From contig NZ_CP015030.1 of the NCBI RefSeq assembly GCF_011455695.1, forward strand, positions 1,364,001 to 1,428,000: 64,000 bases of DNA, read 5' to 3'. The notes beneath the pieces were generated by a model. The model was not told the origin of the DNA, did not search any database, and saw only the letters and a list, made by a program, of their open reading frames with translations. Positions 37,282 through 46,308 of this stretch are shown one piece after another. Within the stretch, counting starts at the first letter, position 1. The number at the start of each line of letters is the position of its first letter. Position numbers and translations under genes: made by a program. The DNA comes from Mannheimia granulomatis. Lineage in GTDB: Bacteria > Pseudomonadota > Gammaproteobacteria > Enterobacterales > Pasteurellaceae.

Positions 37282-38586
37282 ATGTCTAAAATTCTCTCAT
37301 TATTATTGCTTACCCCTTCTCTTGTCTTAGCAAATACATTATCTATTTCATTAAAAAATGCCCCAACACCTGCAATATTGACTTATTTAGCAGAAGAAAC
37401 CGATAAAAATATTGTATTGGAAGATAATATAGACACTAAAACCACCTTACGTTTAGACAATAAATCTATTGATGAAATATTAAAAACAATAAGTAAAATC
37501 AATAAGTTATCATTAAAGCAAGAAAACGACATTGCTTATATTAATAAACAAGAAAATAAGTTAGAAAGTATGCCACCAATCGCTCATTTGCAAAATAATG
37601 GGCAAATTCACCCGCTTGCTCCCCCAAAACTTATCACGAAAACGATCAAACTCTATTATGCTAAAGCTTCTGAAATCATAGACTCTTTAACTAAAGGCAG
37701 TGGTACATTTCTATCGGAAAACGGCTATATTCATTTTGACGAAAGAAGTAATAGTTTGATTATTAAAGACAGCGAAAAGTCGTTACGAAATATAGAAAAA
37801 TTAGTAAAAAAACTCGATCATCCAACTGAGCAAATTGCTATAGAGGCCAGAATTGTAACGATTAGCAGCGAGCATCTACAAGAGCTTGGTGTACGCTGGG
37901 GTATGTTTTCCTCAAGTCCGGAGCATTATAAATTTGGCGGAAAGCTGGAAGGCAATGGTTTGAACAATATGGCTAACAATTTAAATGTCAATTTCCCAGT
38001 AGCAAATGGTGCTTCTGCAGTATTACAAATTGCCTCCATTAATAGCCGTGTACTAGATTTGGAGCTTTCTGCACTTGAGCAAGAAAACAGTGTAGAAATT
38101 ATTGCAAGCCCACGCCTACTCACTACCAATAAAAAAGCCGCCAGCATTAAGCAAGGTACGGAAATCCCTTATGTAATGTATAACACAAAATCAGAAGCAA
38201 CTGATGTTGAATTTAAAGAAGCCGTATTAGGACTGGAAGTTACCCCTCACCTTTCCACACAAAATCAGATTTTACTGGATCTGGTTGTAACTCAAAATTC
38301 TCCTAATTCGCAATCCGGTAGCAGTGGTTTAATTACCATAGATAAACAAGAATTGAATACACAAGTCTTTGCCAAACACGGAGAAACCATTGTTTTAGGT
38401 GGTATTTTCCAACATTTAACCCAAAAAGGAGAAGATAAAGTACCAATTTTAGGCTCAATTCCCTTTATTAAGCGGCTGTTTAGTCAAACACGAGATAAAA
38501 TCAGTAAACGTGAATTAGTCATTTTCGTTACCCCTTATATTTTACAATCTAGTGAGAAAATCAGTACCATCTCAAAATTAAAATAG
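37282..38586 (+). CDS. comE: Competence secretin ComE (PilQ-like)
   Basis: Outer-membrane secretin that forms the pore for the DNA-uptake pilus. 434 residues with a signal peptide cleaved near LVLA (about 17). N-terminal STN/N0-type domain (about 18-85), N1 domain (TKTIKLYYAKASEIIDSL) and C-terminal secretin domain with VEIIASPRLLTTNKKAASIKQGTEIPY and VLGGIFQ. Final gene of comABCDE. No clear terminator precedes nusB. Confidence 0.95.
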   Translation: MSKILSLLLLTPSLVLANTLSISLKNAPTPAILTYLAEETDKNIVLEDNIDTKTTLRLDNKSIDEILKTISKINKLSLKQENDIAYINKQENKLESMPPIAHLQNNGQIHPLAPPKLITKTIKLYYAKASEIIDSLTKGSGTFLSENGYIHFDERSNSLIIKDSEKSLRNIEKLVKKLDHPTEQIAIEARIVTISSEHLQELGVRWGMFSSSPEHYKFGGKLEGNGLNNMANNLNVNFPVANGASAVLQIASINSRVLDLELSALEQENSVEIIASPRLLTTNKKAASIKQGTEIPYVMYNTKSEATDVEFKEAVLGLEVTPHLSTQNQILLDLVVTQNSPNSQSGSSGLITIDKQELNTQVFAKHGETIVLGGIFQHLTQKGEDKVPILGSIPFIKRLFSQTRDKISKRELVIFVTPYILQSSEKISTISKLK

Positions 38587-38662
38587 CATAAATTTAAGCA
38601 AAAAGAGGGGAATTGTGATAGAATCAGCCGTCATTTTTTGCTGTTAGAAATTAAGAGGTATT

Positions 38663-39076
38663 ATGAAAGTTTCTCCCCGTCGCCGTGCAAGAGAATGTGC
38701 AGTGCAAGCGATTTATTCTTGGTACATTTCTCACAATACAGTTGAAGAGGTCGAATTAGCCTTTGTTACCGATCAAGATATGAATGGCGTTGATATGCCT
38801 TACTTCCGTAAGCTTTTCCGTGGTGTAGTTAATAATGTTGAAGCCATTGATGAAGCATTACGTCCTTATTTAGATCGTAATGAAGCCGATATCGACCCGA
38901 TTGAACGTTCTATTTTGCGTTTATCTGGCTATGAATTAAAATTTGAGCATGATGTACCTTTCCGTGTAGTCATTAATGAAGGTATTGAGGTTGCAAAAGT
39001 ATTTGGTTCCGATGATAGCCACAAATACATTAACGGTATTTTAGACAAATTAGCCCCAGCATTAGGTAAGAAATAG
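38663..39076 (+). CDS. nusB: Transcription antitermination factor NusB
   Basis: RNA-binding partner of NusE (S10) in rRNA antitermination. 137 residues, all-helical, starting with the conserved [17 protein letters not shown] (3-19), with [28 protein letters not shown] at the end. AAGAGG ribosome site. The gene is followed by thiL and pgpA, a conserved neighbourhood. Confidence 0.96.
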   Translation: MKVSPRRRARECAVQAIYSWYISHNTVEEVELAFVTDQDMNGVDMPYFRKLFRGVVNNVEAIDEALRPYLDRNEADIDPIERSILRLSGYELKFEHDVPFRVVINEGIEVAKVFGSDDSHKYINGILDKLAPALGKK

Positions 39077-39082
39077 CCACTT

Positions 39083-39107
39083 CCCCAATTTTGTTACAAA
39101 ATTGGGG
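39083..39107 (+). terminator. Hairpin between nusB and thiL
   Basis: CCCCAATTTTGT (39083..39094) is the exact complement of ACAAAATTGGGG (39096..39107), followed by ATTTTG. The real loop will open to at least 3-5 bases. It may separate nusB from thiL. Confidence 0.7.
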
Positions 39108-39139
39108 ATTTTGATAATAAATAATCTTAAGGAAATTTT

Positions 39140-40120
39140 ATGGGTGAATTTGATATTATTGAACGCTACTTTAATGCCTCTCAACGTCCACCTCGCAAAG
39201 ATGTATTACTTTCTATCGGTGATGACTGTGCAGTAACCTCCCTTAAGCCTAACCAACAGCTTGCGATTACAACAGATACGCTTGTCTGTGGCACACATTT
39301 TTTGCCGACTATTTCACCAGCTGATCTCGCTTATAAGAGTGTCGCAAGCAATTTAAGTGACCTTGCTGCAATGGGGGCTGAACCGGCATGGTTCTCTTTA
39401 GCACTCACATTGCCGGAAATTAATCACGAATGGCTGGCGGAATTTAGCACACATTTCTTTGAGATTCTGGACCATTATAACGTCGATTTAATTGGAGGAG
39501 ATACCACACAAGGACATCTCTCACTCACTATTACAGCTCAAGGGATTGTGCCACAAGATAGAGGCCTATTTCGCCATAATGCAAAAGTAGGTGATTGGAT
39601 CTATGTCTCAGGCACACTAGGAGATAGCGCAGGCGGCTTGCAATTACTCCTTAATCAGACCGAAGAAACACCGACTTGGAGTGCTGAGGAAAGCTACTTA
39701 ATCCAACGCCATTTACGCCCAGTACCACGCGTGTTACTTGGCTTAACTATTGCCCCTATCGCAAATGCCGCCATTGATATTTCAGATGGTCTTTTATCTG
39801 ATTTAAGCCATATTCTCAAACGCAGCGAATGTGGTGCGGTAGTAAATCTGGAAGATCTCCCACTTTCAGAAGAATTACTCAAGTGTTACTCTCGTTCAGA
39901 GGCGGAGCATTTTGCATTAACTGGTGGGGAAGATTACGAACTTTGCTTTACCGTACCCAATGACAATAAACAAAAATTAGAAAAAGAATTAACGAATATC
40001 GGGGTAAATTATACTTGCATAGGGCAAATTCGTTCTGCAAAAGAAGGGTTAACTTTATTACGTCATAATGAGCCTTACTCGCTACCTAGCTATATCGGCT
40101 ATGATCACTTCAAAAAATAA
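39140..40120 (+). CDS. thiL: Thiamine-monophosphate kinase
   Basis: Phosphorylates thiamine monophosphate to the active diphosphate. 326 residues. N-terminal GEFDIIERYF (2-11) and IGDDCAV (about 27-33) bind Mg-ATP. Also present are SNLSDLAAMGAEP (about 70-82), GGDTTQG and DISDGLLSDL. AAGGA ribosome site. Six bases before pgpA, so the two are coupled. Confidence 0.96.
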   Translation: MGEFDIIERYFNASQRPPRKDVLLSIGDDCAVTSLKPNQQLAITTDTLVCGTHFLPTISPADLAYKSVASNLSDLAAMGAEPAWFSLALTLPEINHEWLAEFSTHFFEILDHYNVDLIGGDTTQGHLSLTITAQGIVPQDRGLFRHNAKVGDWIYVSGTLGDSAGGLQLLLNQTEETPTWSAEESYLIQRHLRPVPRVLLGLTIAPIANAAIDISDGLLSDLSHILKRSECGAVVNLEDLPLSEELLKCYSRSEAEHFALTGGEDYELCFTVPNDNKQKLEKELTNIGVNYTCIGQIRSAKEGLTLLRHNEPYSLPSYIGYDHFKK

Positions 40121-40125
40121 ACTGT

Positions 40126-40599
40126 ATGAAACCTATCAATCTTAAAAATCCAATCCATTTTTTTGCATTCGGATTTGGCTCAGGCTTATTAAAACCCGCC
40201 CCCGGCACTTGGGGGACGGTTGCAGGCTTAATTGTAGCAATTATATTATGGTACCTAACCAAATCTCCGCTATTTTTTGTTCTACTGACTCTTATCTCAT
40301 TTATTTTTGGGTGCTATATTTGCACTCAAACCAGCCAAGATCTAGGTATCCATGATGACGGTAGAATTGTTTGGGACGAAATTGTCGCCATTTTTCTAAT
40401 GTTTAGCTGCCTACCGGAATATAACTTGCTCGGTTACTTTTTTACCTTCATTAGTTTTCGATTTTTCGATATTGTAAAGCCTTACCCTATCCGCTATTTT
40501 GATGAAAAACTCGAAAGCGGCTTAGGTATTATGTTTGACGATATTCTCGCGGCTATTTACGCCCTCATTTCACTGCATATTTTGTACTGTTTTATTTAA
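40126..40599 (+). CDS. pgpA: Phosphatidylglycerophosphatase A
   Basis: Inner-membrane phosphatase that makes phosphatidylglycerol. 157 residues with about four membrane segments. The conserved APGTWGTVAG (near 25-34), DDGRIVWDEIVA (about 80-91) and DIVKPYPIRYFDEKL...GIMFDDILA are the PgpA metal/active-site segments. Directly after thiL. Confidence 0.95.
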   Translation: MKPINLKNPIHFFAFGFGSGLLKPAPGTWGTVAGLIVAIILWYLTKSPLFFVLLTLISFIFGCYICTQTSQDLGIHDDGRIVWDEIVAIFLMFSCLPEYNLLGYFFTFISFRFFDIVKPYPIRYFDEKLESGLGIMFDDILAAIYALISLHILYCFI

Positions 40600-40606
40600 G
40601 GATTTT

Positions 40607-41233
40607 ATGCTTACTATTTTATTTATCCATCTCACAGGGCTTGTCAGCCCCGGTCCCGATTTTTTCTATGTAGTCAGGCAGTCCGCCAGCCATTCGATTA
40701 AAAGCGGTATTTTAGCCGCAACCGGTATCTCGTTAGGTATTGTTTTTTGGGCAGGATTCGCTATTTTGGGCTTAGCATGGTTAAGTAACAGCATTGGCAT
40801 CCTCTTTCAATACTGTATTATGGTATTAGGAGGCTGTTATCTTACCTATATCGGCTTAAAAATGGTACGAGTGCGGGAAAATATCACCTTCGTTGAAGAT
40901 AAATCTAACCTCACACCGTTAAACAGTTGCACAGAAATTAAAAAAGGTTTACTAATCAATATTTTTAATGCCAAAGCCGGTGTTTATTTCACCAGTGTAG
41001 TATCTGCTTATTTAGGTAAATTTAGCCAAACCTCACAAATGTTTGAGTTGCTGTTTTTATTTGTTTTCACTACTTTTCTCTATTTTGCACTTATCGCCCT
41101 ACTATTTTCACGCAAGCCGATAAGACAAGTTTACGCCAAATACAGCCGCTATATTGATAATGTGTCAGGTATCATCTTTATTTTATTTGGTTTAATGCTG
41201 ATTTATGAAGGTATTACCCACCTAATACATTAG
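40607..41233 (+). CDS. LysE/RhtB-family amino-acid exporter
   Basis: 208 residues from the ATG at 40607 (MLTILFIHLTGLVSPGPDFFYVVRQ); a longer frame starting inside pgpA is less likely because AAGGA lies just before 40607. The opening LVSPGPDFFYVVRQSASHSIKSG is the LysE/RhtB signature, with the NIFNAKAGVYFTSVVSAYL segment mid-protein. Six predicted spans. Substrate unknown. Follows pgpA after seven bases and may share its transcript. Confidence 0.88.
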   Translation: MLTILFIHLTGLVSPGPDFFYVVRQSASHSIKSGILAATGISLGIVFWAGFAILGLAWLSNSIGILFQYCIMVLGGCYLTYIGLKMVRVRENITFVEDKSNLTPLNSCTEIKKGLLINIFNAKAGVYFTSVVSAYLGKFSQTSQMFELLFLFVFTTFLYFALIALLFSRKPIRQVYAKYSRYIDNVSGIIFILFGLMLIYEGITHLIH

Positions 41234-41343
41234 ATCAAGCGGTTAAATTTTTACGAAAATTTGCGAAAGCAAAACAGAATTAAATAGTGTTATTTTATAC
41301 AGTTTCTGCTATGCTATCGCAAATTTCATTCTTGGACAAAAAA

Positions 41344-41949
41344 ATGATCGGACGATTACACGGCAACATTATTGAAAAACAACCACCGGAAATCTTACTT
41401 GACGTACAAGGGGTTGGCTATGAATTATTACTCCCCATGACAAGCTTTTACAGCTTACCAGCAGTTGGTGAGGAAACCAGCCTGTTCACTCATTTAGTAG
41501 TACGTGAAGATGCTCACTTATTATTTGGCTTTGCTCAAAAACAAGACCGAACCTTATTCCGTGAGCTGATTAAAACTAACGGTGTTGGCCCTAAACTCGC
41601 ACTTGCTATTCTCTCTGCAATGTCTGTTTCTCAATTTGCCACCGCCATTGAAAATGAAGAACTGGCGAAACTCACTAAAATTCCGGGTATTGGACGAAAA
41701 ACAGCTGAACGCTTATTAGTTGAATTAAAAGGCAAATTCAAAGGCATGGCACAAACAGATTTCTTTGTGGAAACATCTCACGATCAAATTGTTGCAACGC
41801 ATGTACCCGATCCGGCAAATGAGGCCCTTGATGCCTTAATTGCTTTAGGTTACAAACCGGCTGACGCAGAAAAAATGATTAAGAAAGTAAACAAAGCCGG
41901 CGCAAGTAGCGAGCAGTTAATTCGTGAAGCGTTAAAAAATTCGTTATAA
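41344..41949 (+). CDS. ruvA: Holliday junction helicase subunit RuvA
   Basis: Tetrameric DNA-binding subunit that holds the Holliday junction for RuvB. 201 residues from the ATG at 41344 (MIGRLHG), the universal start of the family; a frame from 41287 would add 19 unrelated residues. N-terminal OB fold, two helix-hairpin-helix motifs ([13 protein letters not shown] and [16 protein letters not shown]) and a C-terminal RuvB-binding domain. Ten bases before ruvB. ruvC is not in the window. Confidence 0.97.
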   Translation: MIGRLHGNIIEKQPPEILLDVQGVGYELLLPMTSFYSLPAVGEETSLFTHLVVREDAHLLFGFAQKQDRTLFRELIKTNGVGPKLALAILSAMSVSQFATAIENEELAKLTKIPGIGRKTAERLLVELKGKFKGMAQTDFFVETSHDQIVATHVPDPANEALDALIALGYKPADAEKMIKKVNKAGASSEQLIREALKNSL

Positions 41950-41959
41950 GTAAGTATTT

Positions 41960-42964
41960 ATGATTGAAGCAGATAGAATCATTAGTGCCTCACCGAAGCG
42001 TGAGGAAGAAGTAATAGACAGAGCCATCCGCCCAAAATTACTCACTGACTATGTCGGCCAGCCTTCAGTACGTGATCAAATGGAAATCTTTATTAAAGCC
42101 GCAAAACTGCGAGAAGAAGCCCTCGATCATCTTTTGATTTTCGGCCCACCGGGTTTAGGTAAAACCACCCTTGCTAATATTGTTGCCAATGAAATGGGGG
42201 TGAATATCCGCACTACTTCTGGACCTGTGTTGGAAAAAGCAGGTGATCTAGCAGCAATGCTGACAAATCTGGAACCTTACGATGTGCTGTTTATTGATGA
42301 GATCCATCGTCTTTCGCCGGCAATTGAAGAAGTGCTTTATCCGGCAATGGAAGATTATCAACTTGATATTATGATAGGCGAAGGTCCGGCTGCACGTTCT
42401 ATCAAGCTAGATTTACCGCCTTTTACCCTCATTGGAGCAACTACTCGCGCCGGTTCTCTTACCTCTCCGTTACGGGATCGTTTCGGCATTGTACAGAGGT
42501 TAGAATTCTACTCGGTGGACGATCTGACTTCTATCGTTAAACGCAGTGCCGACTGCTTGAATTTAAATTTATCACCAGACGGAGCTTATGAGGTCGCTCG
42601 TCGCTCTCGTGGCACGCCCCGCATTGCCAACCGCCTGCTTCGCCGAGTGCGAGACTATGCCGATGTTCGCAATAACGGAATCATTACTTCAGAGATTGCC
42701 AAACAAGCACTTACCATGCTAGATGTTGATTCTGAAGGCTTTGACTTTATGGATATCAAACTGTTACAAGCTATTGTCGAACGCTTTGACGGTGGTCCGG
42801 TGGGGGTGGATAACCTTGCTGCAGCCATTGGTGAAGAACGAGATACCATTGAAGATGTGCTGGAACCTTATCTGATTCAACAAGGCTTTCTGCAACGCAC
42901 TCCAAGAGGGCGAATTGCCACCAACCGTACCTATGCTCATTTAGGCATTACCAAAATTGACTAA
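41960..42964 (+). CDS. ruvB: Holliday junction helicase subunit RuvB
   Basis: AAA+ motor that drives branch migration. 334 residues. Walker [10 protein letters not shown] (about 61-69), Walker [12 protein letters not shown] (about 109-119), sensor [18 protein letters not shown] and a C-terminal winged helix ending [20 protein letters not shown]. Coupled to ruvA. Confidence 0.98.
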   Translation: MIEADRIISASPKREEEVIDRAIRPKLLTDYVGQPSVRDQMEIFIKAAKLREEALDHLLIFGPPGLGKTTLANIVANEMGVNIRTTSGPVLEKAGDLAAMLTNLEPYDVLFIDEIHRLSPAIEEVLYPAMEDYQLDIMIGEGPAARSIKLDLPPFTLIGATTRAGSLTSPLRDRFGIVQRLEFYSVDDLTSIVKRSADCLNLNLSPDGAYEVARRSRGTPRIANRLLRRVRDYADVRNNGIITSEIAKQALTMLDVDSEGFDFMDIKLLQAIVERFDGGPVGVDNLAAAIGEERDTIEDVLEPYLIQQGFLQRTPRGRIATNRTYAHLGITKID

Positions 42965-42967
42965 TGC

Positions 42968-43035
42968 ACAAGCGGTCATTTTCTCTTGAAAATTTGCCAA
43001 TATCTGCAAAAAATCTTGTGAAAATGACCGCTTGT
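42968..43035. terminator. Inverted uptake-sequence pair between ruvB and the MBL-fold gene
   Basis: ACAAGCGGTCATTTT (42968..42982) and AAAATGACCGCTTGT (43021..43035) form a 15-bp perfect stem with a 38-base loop, between convergent genes. Confidence 0.7.
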
Positions 43036-43053
43036 TTTGCTTCATCTCAGCTT

Positions 43054-44160
43054 TTATTTTACCGCTTCCCACCACTTTTCTTTTGGTAACGGCTCGAAAA
43101 TATTAAATATTTCACCGATTTTAGGGGTAGCTACATCAATATTGTGCTGACTAACTGCTGCTAGAAAACGCTCAATAGGATCCGCCCAATGGTGTTCGGA
43201 CAAATTAAATTTCGCCCAATGAATTGGCATAGCTTTGGTACTTTTCACATCAAGCAAGGCTTGAACAGCTTGTTCGGGAAATTCGTGAATCTGATCCCAT
43301 TTCGAATTATAAGCCCCATTTTCAATCATCACAAAATCAAAGGGGCCATAACCCGCAATGCGTTCGCGATAATGTTTGCCGTATCCACTATCGGCGCTAA
43401 AATAAAGTGATAAATCCGGAGATTTAACTACAAATCCGCCCCATAAAGTTGAATTTTGATCCGTAATGGAACGACCGCTGAAATGGCGAGCCGGTACTAA
43501 GGTTACCTTCACATCTCCCACATCAGCCGATTCATCCCAATCCAGCTCGGTAATTTTATCGCTTGCTATTCCCCAACGTTGTAAATGTCCTTTTACTCCA
43601 AGCGGCACAATAAATTGCTTAGTTTTGCTATCTAGCTGTCTAATGGCTTGATAATCTAAATGATCGTAATGGTCGTGTGAAATCAGCACTACATCAAGTC
43701 TCGGCATATCTTCAATCTGCGGTGGATGTTCCATAGCAAAGGGCCTCACCATAAAAGACACAGGTGAAGCGGAATAAAACAGCGGATCGGTCAGGAAAAA
43801 CTTACCGTCAGTTTGGAATAACACACTCGAATGCCCCAACCACGCCATACTGCCGTTTTTAAACTGCCCAAGGGCTAGCGGCACAGTTGGTAGAGGTTTA
43901 GCGGGGTATCGCTCTTTAGGCGGAGTAATTTTATGCCACAGCCAATCTTTCCAAGAAATAGGTTCATTTCCTGTCTGAATGAAGGTTTCCTCCAAATTGA
44001 CAAAACCCCTATCACCATAATTACGCGAAGTCTTTATTTTTGCTAAGCTTTCCGCATCAGGTTTACCACCGAAAACGGGGTGAAAAGTTACCACAGAAAA
44101 GCCCAAAATAGCTAATGTGATAGCAATGTAAACCAGCCATTTAAATAATGAAAAAATCAT
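43054..44160 (-). CDS. Membrane-anchored metallo-beta-lactamase-fold hydrolase (NAPE-PLD-like)
   Basis: 368 residues. An N-terminal hydrophobic segment (about 7-27) is a signal anchor. The metal motif HDHYDHLDY fits the HxHxDH signature of metallo-beta-lactamase-fold enzymes; further ligands follow in PARHFSGRS and in ADSGYG. The overall plan (GSMAWLGHSSVLFQTDGKFFLTDPLF, WGGFVVKSPDLSLYFSADSGYG) matches the UlaG/NAPE-PLD-like group, which includes outer-membrane-stress and phospholipase enzymes. Substrate unknown. Single gene. Confidence 0.88.
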   Translation of the reverse strand: MIFSLFKWLVYIAITLAILGFSVVTFHPVFGGKPDAESLAKIKTSRNYGDRGFVNLEETFIQTGNEPISWKDWLWHKITPPKERYPAKPLPTVPLALGQFKNGSMAWLGHSSVLFQTDGKFFLTDPLFYSASPVSFMVRPFAMEHPPQIEDMPRLDVVLISHDHYDHLDYQAIRQLDSKTKQFIVPLGVKGHLQRWGIASDKITELDWDESADVGDVKVTLVPARHFSGRSITDQNSTLWGGFVVKSPDLSLYFSADSGYGKHYRERIAGYGPFDFVMIENGAYNSKWDQIHEFPEQAVQALLDVKSTKAMPIHWAKFNLSEHHWADPIERFLAAVSQHNIDVATPKIGEIFNIFEPLPKEKWWEAVK

Positions 44161-44454
44161 AAATCTCTTTGCTTTCTAAGTAAATTTGCAAAACTTTCTT
44201 AAAATATAACCGCTTGTAAAGCTGTTATACACTCGGGTGGTTTGATTTTAGCAGAAAGTTACTCGCTACGCTCAAACTGGCTGCAAATAGCCTGTTTTTA
44301 TGCTTAACGTAGGCTGCTGTGCAAAAATTTAGTAAAAAATAACCGCTTGCAACCTAGCATCTTGAACTTAAACAATCTCCCGCTCTTACCCTATTTACAA
44401 AACTTTTAATTTACGCTATTAATTAAATATTCTATAACTACAAAGAGTAATGCT
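44161..44454. other. Intergenic region upstream of oppB
   Basis: About 290 bp between the divergent MBL-fold gene and oppB. Two minus-oriented uptake words (near 44209 and 44342) are visible. No open reading frame resembling an oligopeptide-binding protein OppA is present, although oppA usually leads this operon. The last part, near 44410-44440, is AT-rich and likely holds the opp promoter. Confidence 0.5.
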
Positions 44455-45378
44455 ATGTTGAAATTTATTTTTAAACGTCTTCTTGAGGCAATTCCAACCC
44501 TGTTTATTCTGATTACTTTTTCATTTTTTCTAATGCGGCTTGCCCCCGGTAGCCCTTTCACAACCGAAAAAGCTTACCCACCGGAAGTCATGGCAAATAT
44601 TGAAGCCAAATATCATCTTAACGAACCGCTTTATAAACAATATTTCATCTATATGGAAAATCTGTCTAAAGGTGATTTCGGCCCTTCATTTAAATATAAA
44701 GATCAATCTGTGAACAATCTAATTGCTTCTGCTTTTCCGGTATCTTTAAAACTTGGCATTATCTCTTTTATTTTTGCAGTAACCATCGGCTTAACTGCCG
44801 GCACTATTGCTGCACTTAAACAAAACAGTAGGTGGGACTATTTGGTCATGGGCTTTTCAATGACAGGCATTATTATGCCGAGCTTCGTATTTGCTCCTCT
44901 ACTTGTATTGTTTTTCGCGATTTATCTTAAATGGCTGCCTGCCGGTGGTTGGAACGGAGGGCAGCTTTATTATATGGTGTTGCCTGTGCTTTCTTTAACC
45001 ATCAGCTATGTTGCAGGCATTGCCCGTATTACCCGAGGTTCAATGATTGAGGTGCTTCACTCGAATTTTATCCGCACGGCTAAAGCTAAAGGATTACCTA
45101 TGAGTAAAATTATTTTCAAACACGCCTTACGCCCTGCCCTACTGCCTGTGATTACCTATTTAGGTCCGGCTTTTGTCGGCATTATTACCGGCTCAATGGT
45201 CATTGAAAGCGTCTTCGGCTTACCGGGCATCGGTCAGCTCTTTGTAAACGGTGCGTTAAACCGTGATTATTCACTGGTGCTGAGCTTGACGATTTTAGTC
45301 GGCACCTTAACTATTTTATTTAATGCGATTGTCGATATTTTATACGCGGTAATCGATCCGAAAATTCGTTATTCTTAA
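44455..45378 (+). CDS. oppB: Oligopeptide ABC transporter permease OppB
   Basis: Inner-membrane permease of the oligopeptide importer. 307 residues, collinear with E. coli OppB including MLKFIFKRLLEAIPTLFILIT at the start, PPEVMANIEAKYHLNEPLYKQYF and the EAA-type loop RTAKAKGLPMSKIIFKHALRPALLP. Six predicted membrane spans. 21 bp before oppC. First gene of the block because oppA is missing. Confidence 0.95.
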   Translation: MLKFIFKRLLEAIPTLFILITFSFFLMRLAPGSPFTTEKAYPPEVMANIEAKYHLNEPLYKQYFIYMENLSKGDFGPSFKYKDQSVNNLIASAFPVSLKLGIISFIFAVTIGLTAGTIAALKQNSRWDYLVMGFSMTGIIMPSFVFAPLLVLFFAIYLKWLPAGGWNGGQLYYMVLPVLSLTISYVAGIARITRGSMIEVLHSNFIRTAKAKGLPMSKIIFKHALRPALLPVITYLGPAFVGIITGSMVIESVFGLPGIGQLFVNGALNRDYSLVLSLTILVGTLTILFNAIVDILYAVIDPKIRYS

Positions 45379-45399
45379 TTTAAGGAGTGGGAGCGGAAA

Positions 45400-46299
45400 A
45401 TGCAAAATTCTAATAAAAATCAACCGCTTGTTGATGTTACTGCCACGCTAGAAGGCAGAAGTTTATGGCAAGATGCACGCCGTCGTTTTTTTCGTAATAA
45501 AGCGGCTGTAGCAAGCCTCATTATTTTATGCTGTGTCTTACTTTTTATTACCTTTGCCCCCATACTAATGCCGTTTAGCTATGAAGATACTGACTGGAAT
45601 ATGATGGGAGCTGCCCCCAATTGGGCTTCACAGCACTATTTTGGCACAGATTCCTCAGGACGTGATTTATTAGTGCGAGTTGCTATAGGTGGACGTATTT
45701 CGTTAATGGTGGGGATTGCAGGAGCCTTAATTGCAGTTATTATCGGTACAATTTATGGTGCGATTTCCGGTTATTTAGGCGGCAAAGTTGACATGGTAAT
45801 GATGCGCTTTTTAGAAATATTAGGCTCATTCCCGTTTATGTTCTTTGTGATTTTGCTGGTAACTTTCTTCGGACAAAATATTTTCTTGATCTTTATCGCA
45901 ATCGGCATGGTCGCTTGGCTTAACCTTGCCCGAATTGTTCGAGGACAAACCCTTGCATTAAAAAATAAAGAGTTTGTTGAAGCAGCGATTGTCTGTGGTG
46001 TCTCACGCCGCCAAATTATCTGGCGACACATCGTGCCAAATGTATTAGGTTTAGTAGTTGTTTACGCCTCACTTGAGGTGCCAGCTTTAATTCTGTTTGA
46101 ATCCTTTTTAAGCTTCTTAGGTTTAGGTACACAAGAGCCAATGAGTAGCTGGGGCGCATTGCTAAGTGATGGTGCAGCACAAATGGAAACCTACCCATGG
46201 CTGCTTGCCTTTCCTGCTTTTTTCTTATGCTTAACGTTATTTTGCTTTAACTTTATTGGTGATGGTTTGCGTGATGCACTCGATCCAAAAGATAAATAG
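45400..46299 (+). CDS. oppC: Oligopeptide ABC transporter permease OppC
   Basis: Second permease subunit. 299 residues, collinear with E. coli OppC (EGRSLWQDARRRFFRNKAAVASL, HYFGTDSSGRDLLVRVAIGGRISLMVG, EAAIVCGVSRRQIIWRHIVPNVLG loop). Six predicted spans. Its ribosome site GGAGTGGGAG lies before the ATG at 45400. Followed after 9 bp by the fused ATPase gene. Confidence 0.95.
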   Translation: MQNSNKNQPLVDVTATLEGRSLWQDARRRFFRNKAAVASLIILCCVLLFITFAPILMPFSYEDTDWNMMGAAPNWASQHYFGTDSSGRDLLVRVAIGGRISLMVGIAGALIAVIIGTIYGAISGYLGGKVDMVMMRFLEILGSFPFMFFVILLVTFFGQNIFLIFIAIGMVAWLNLARIVRGQTLALKNKEFVEAAIVCGVSRRQIIWRHIVPNVLGLVVVYASLEVPALILFESFLSFLGLGTQEPMSSWGALLSDGAAQMETYPWLLAFPAFFLCLTLFCFNFIGDGLRDALDPKDK

Positions 46300-46308
46300 A
46301 GGTTTAGA

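Noticed and set aside
41287-41343. A 19-residue N-terminal extension of RuvA
   Set aside because: The family starts at MIGRL; the extension has no conserved sequence.
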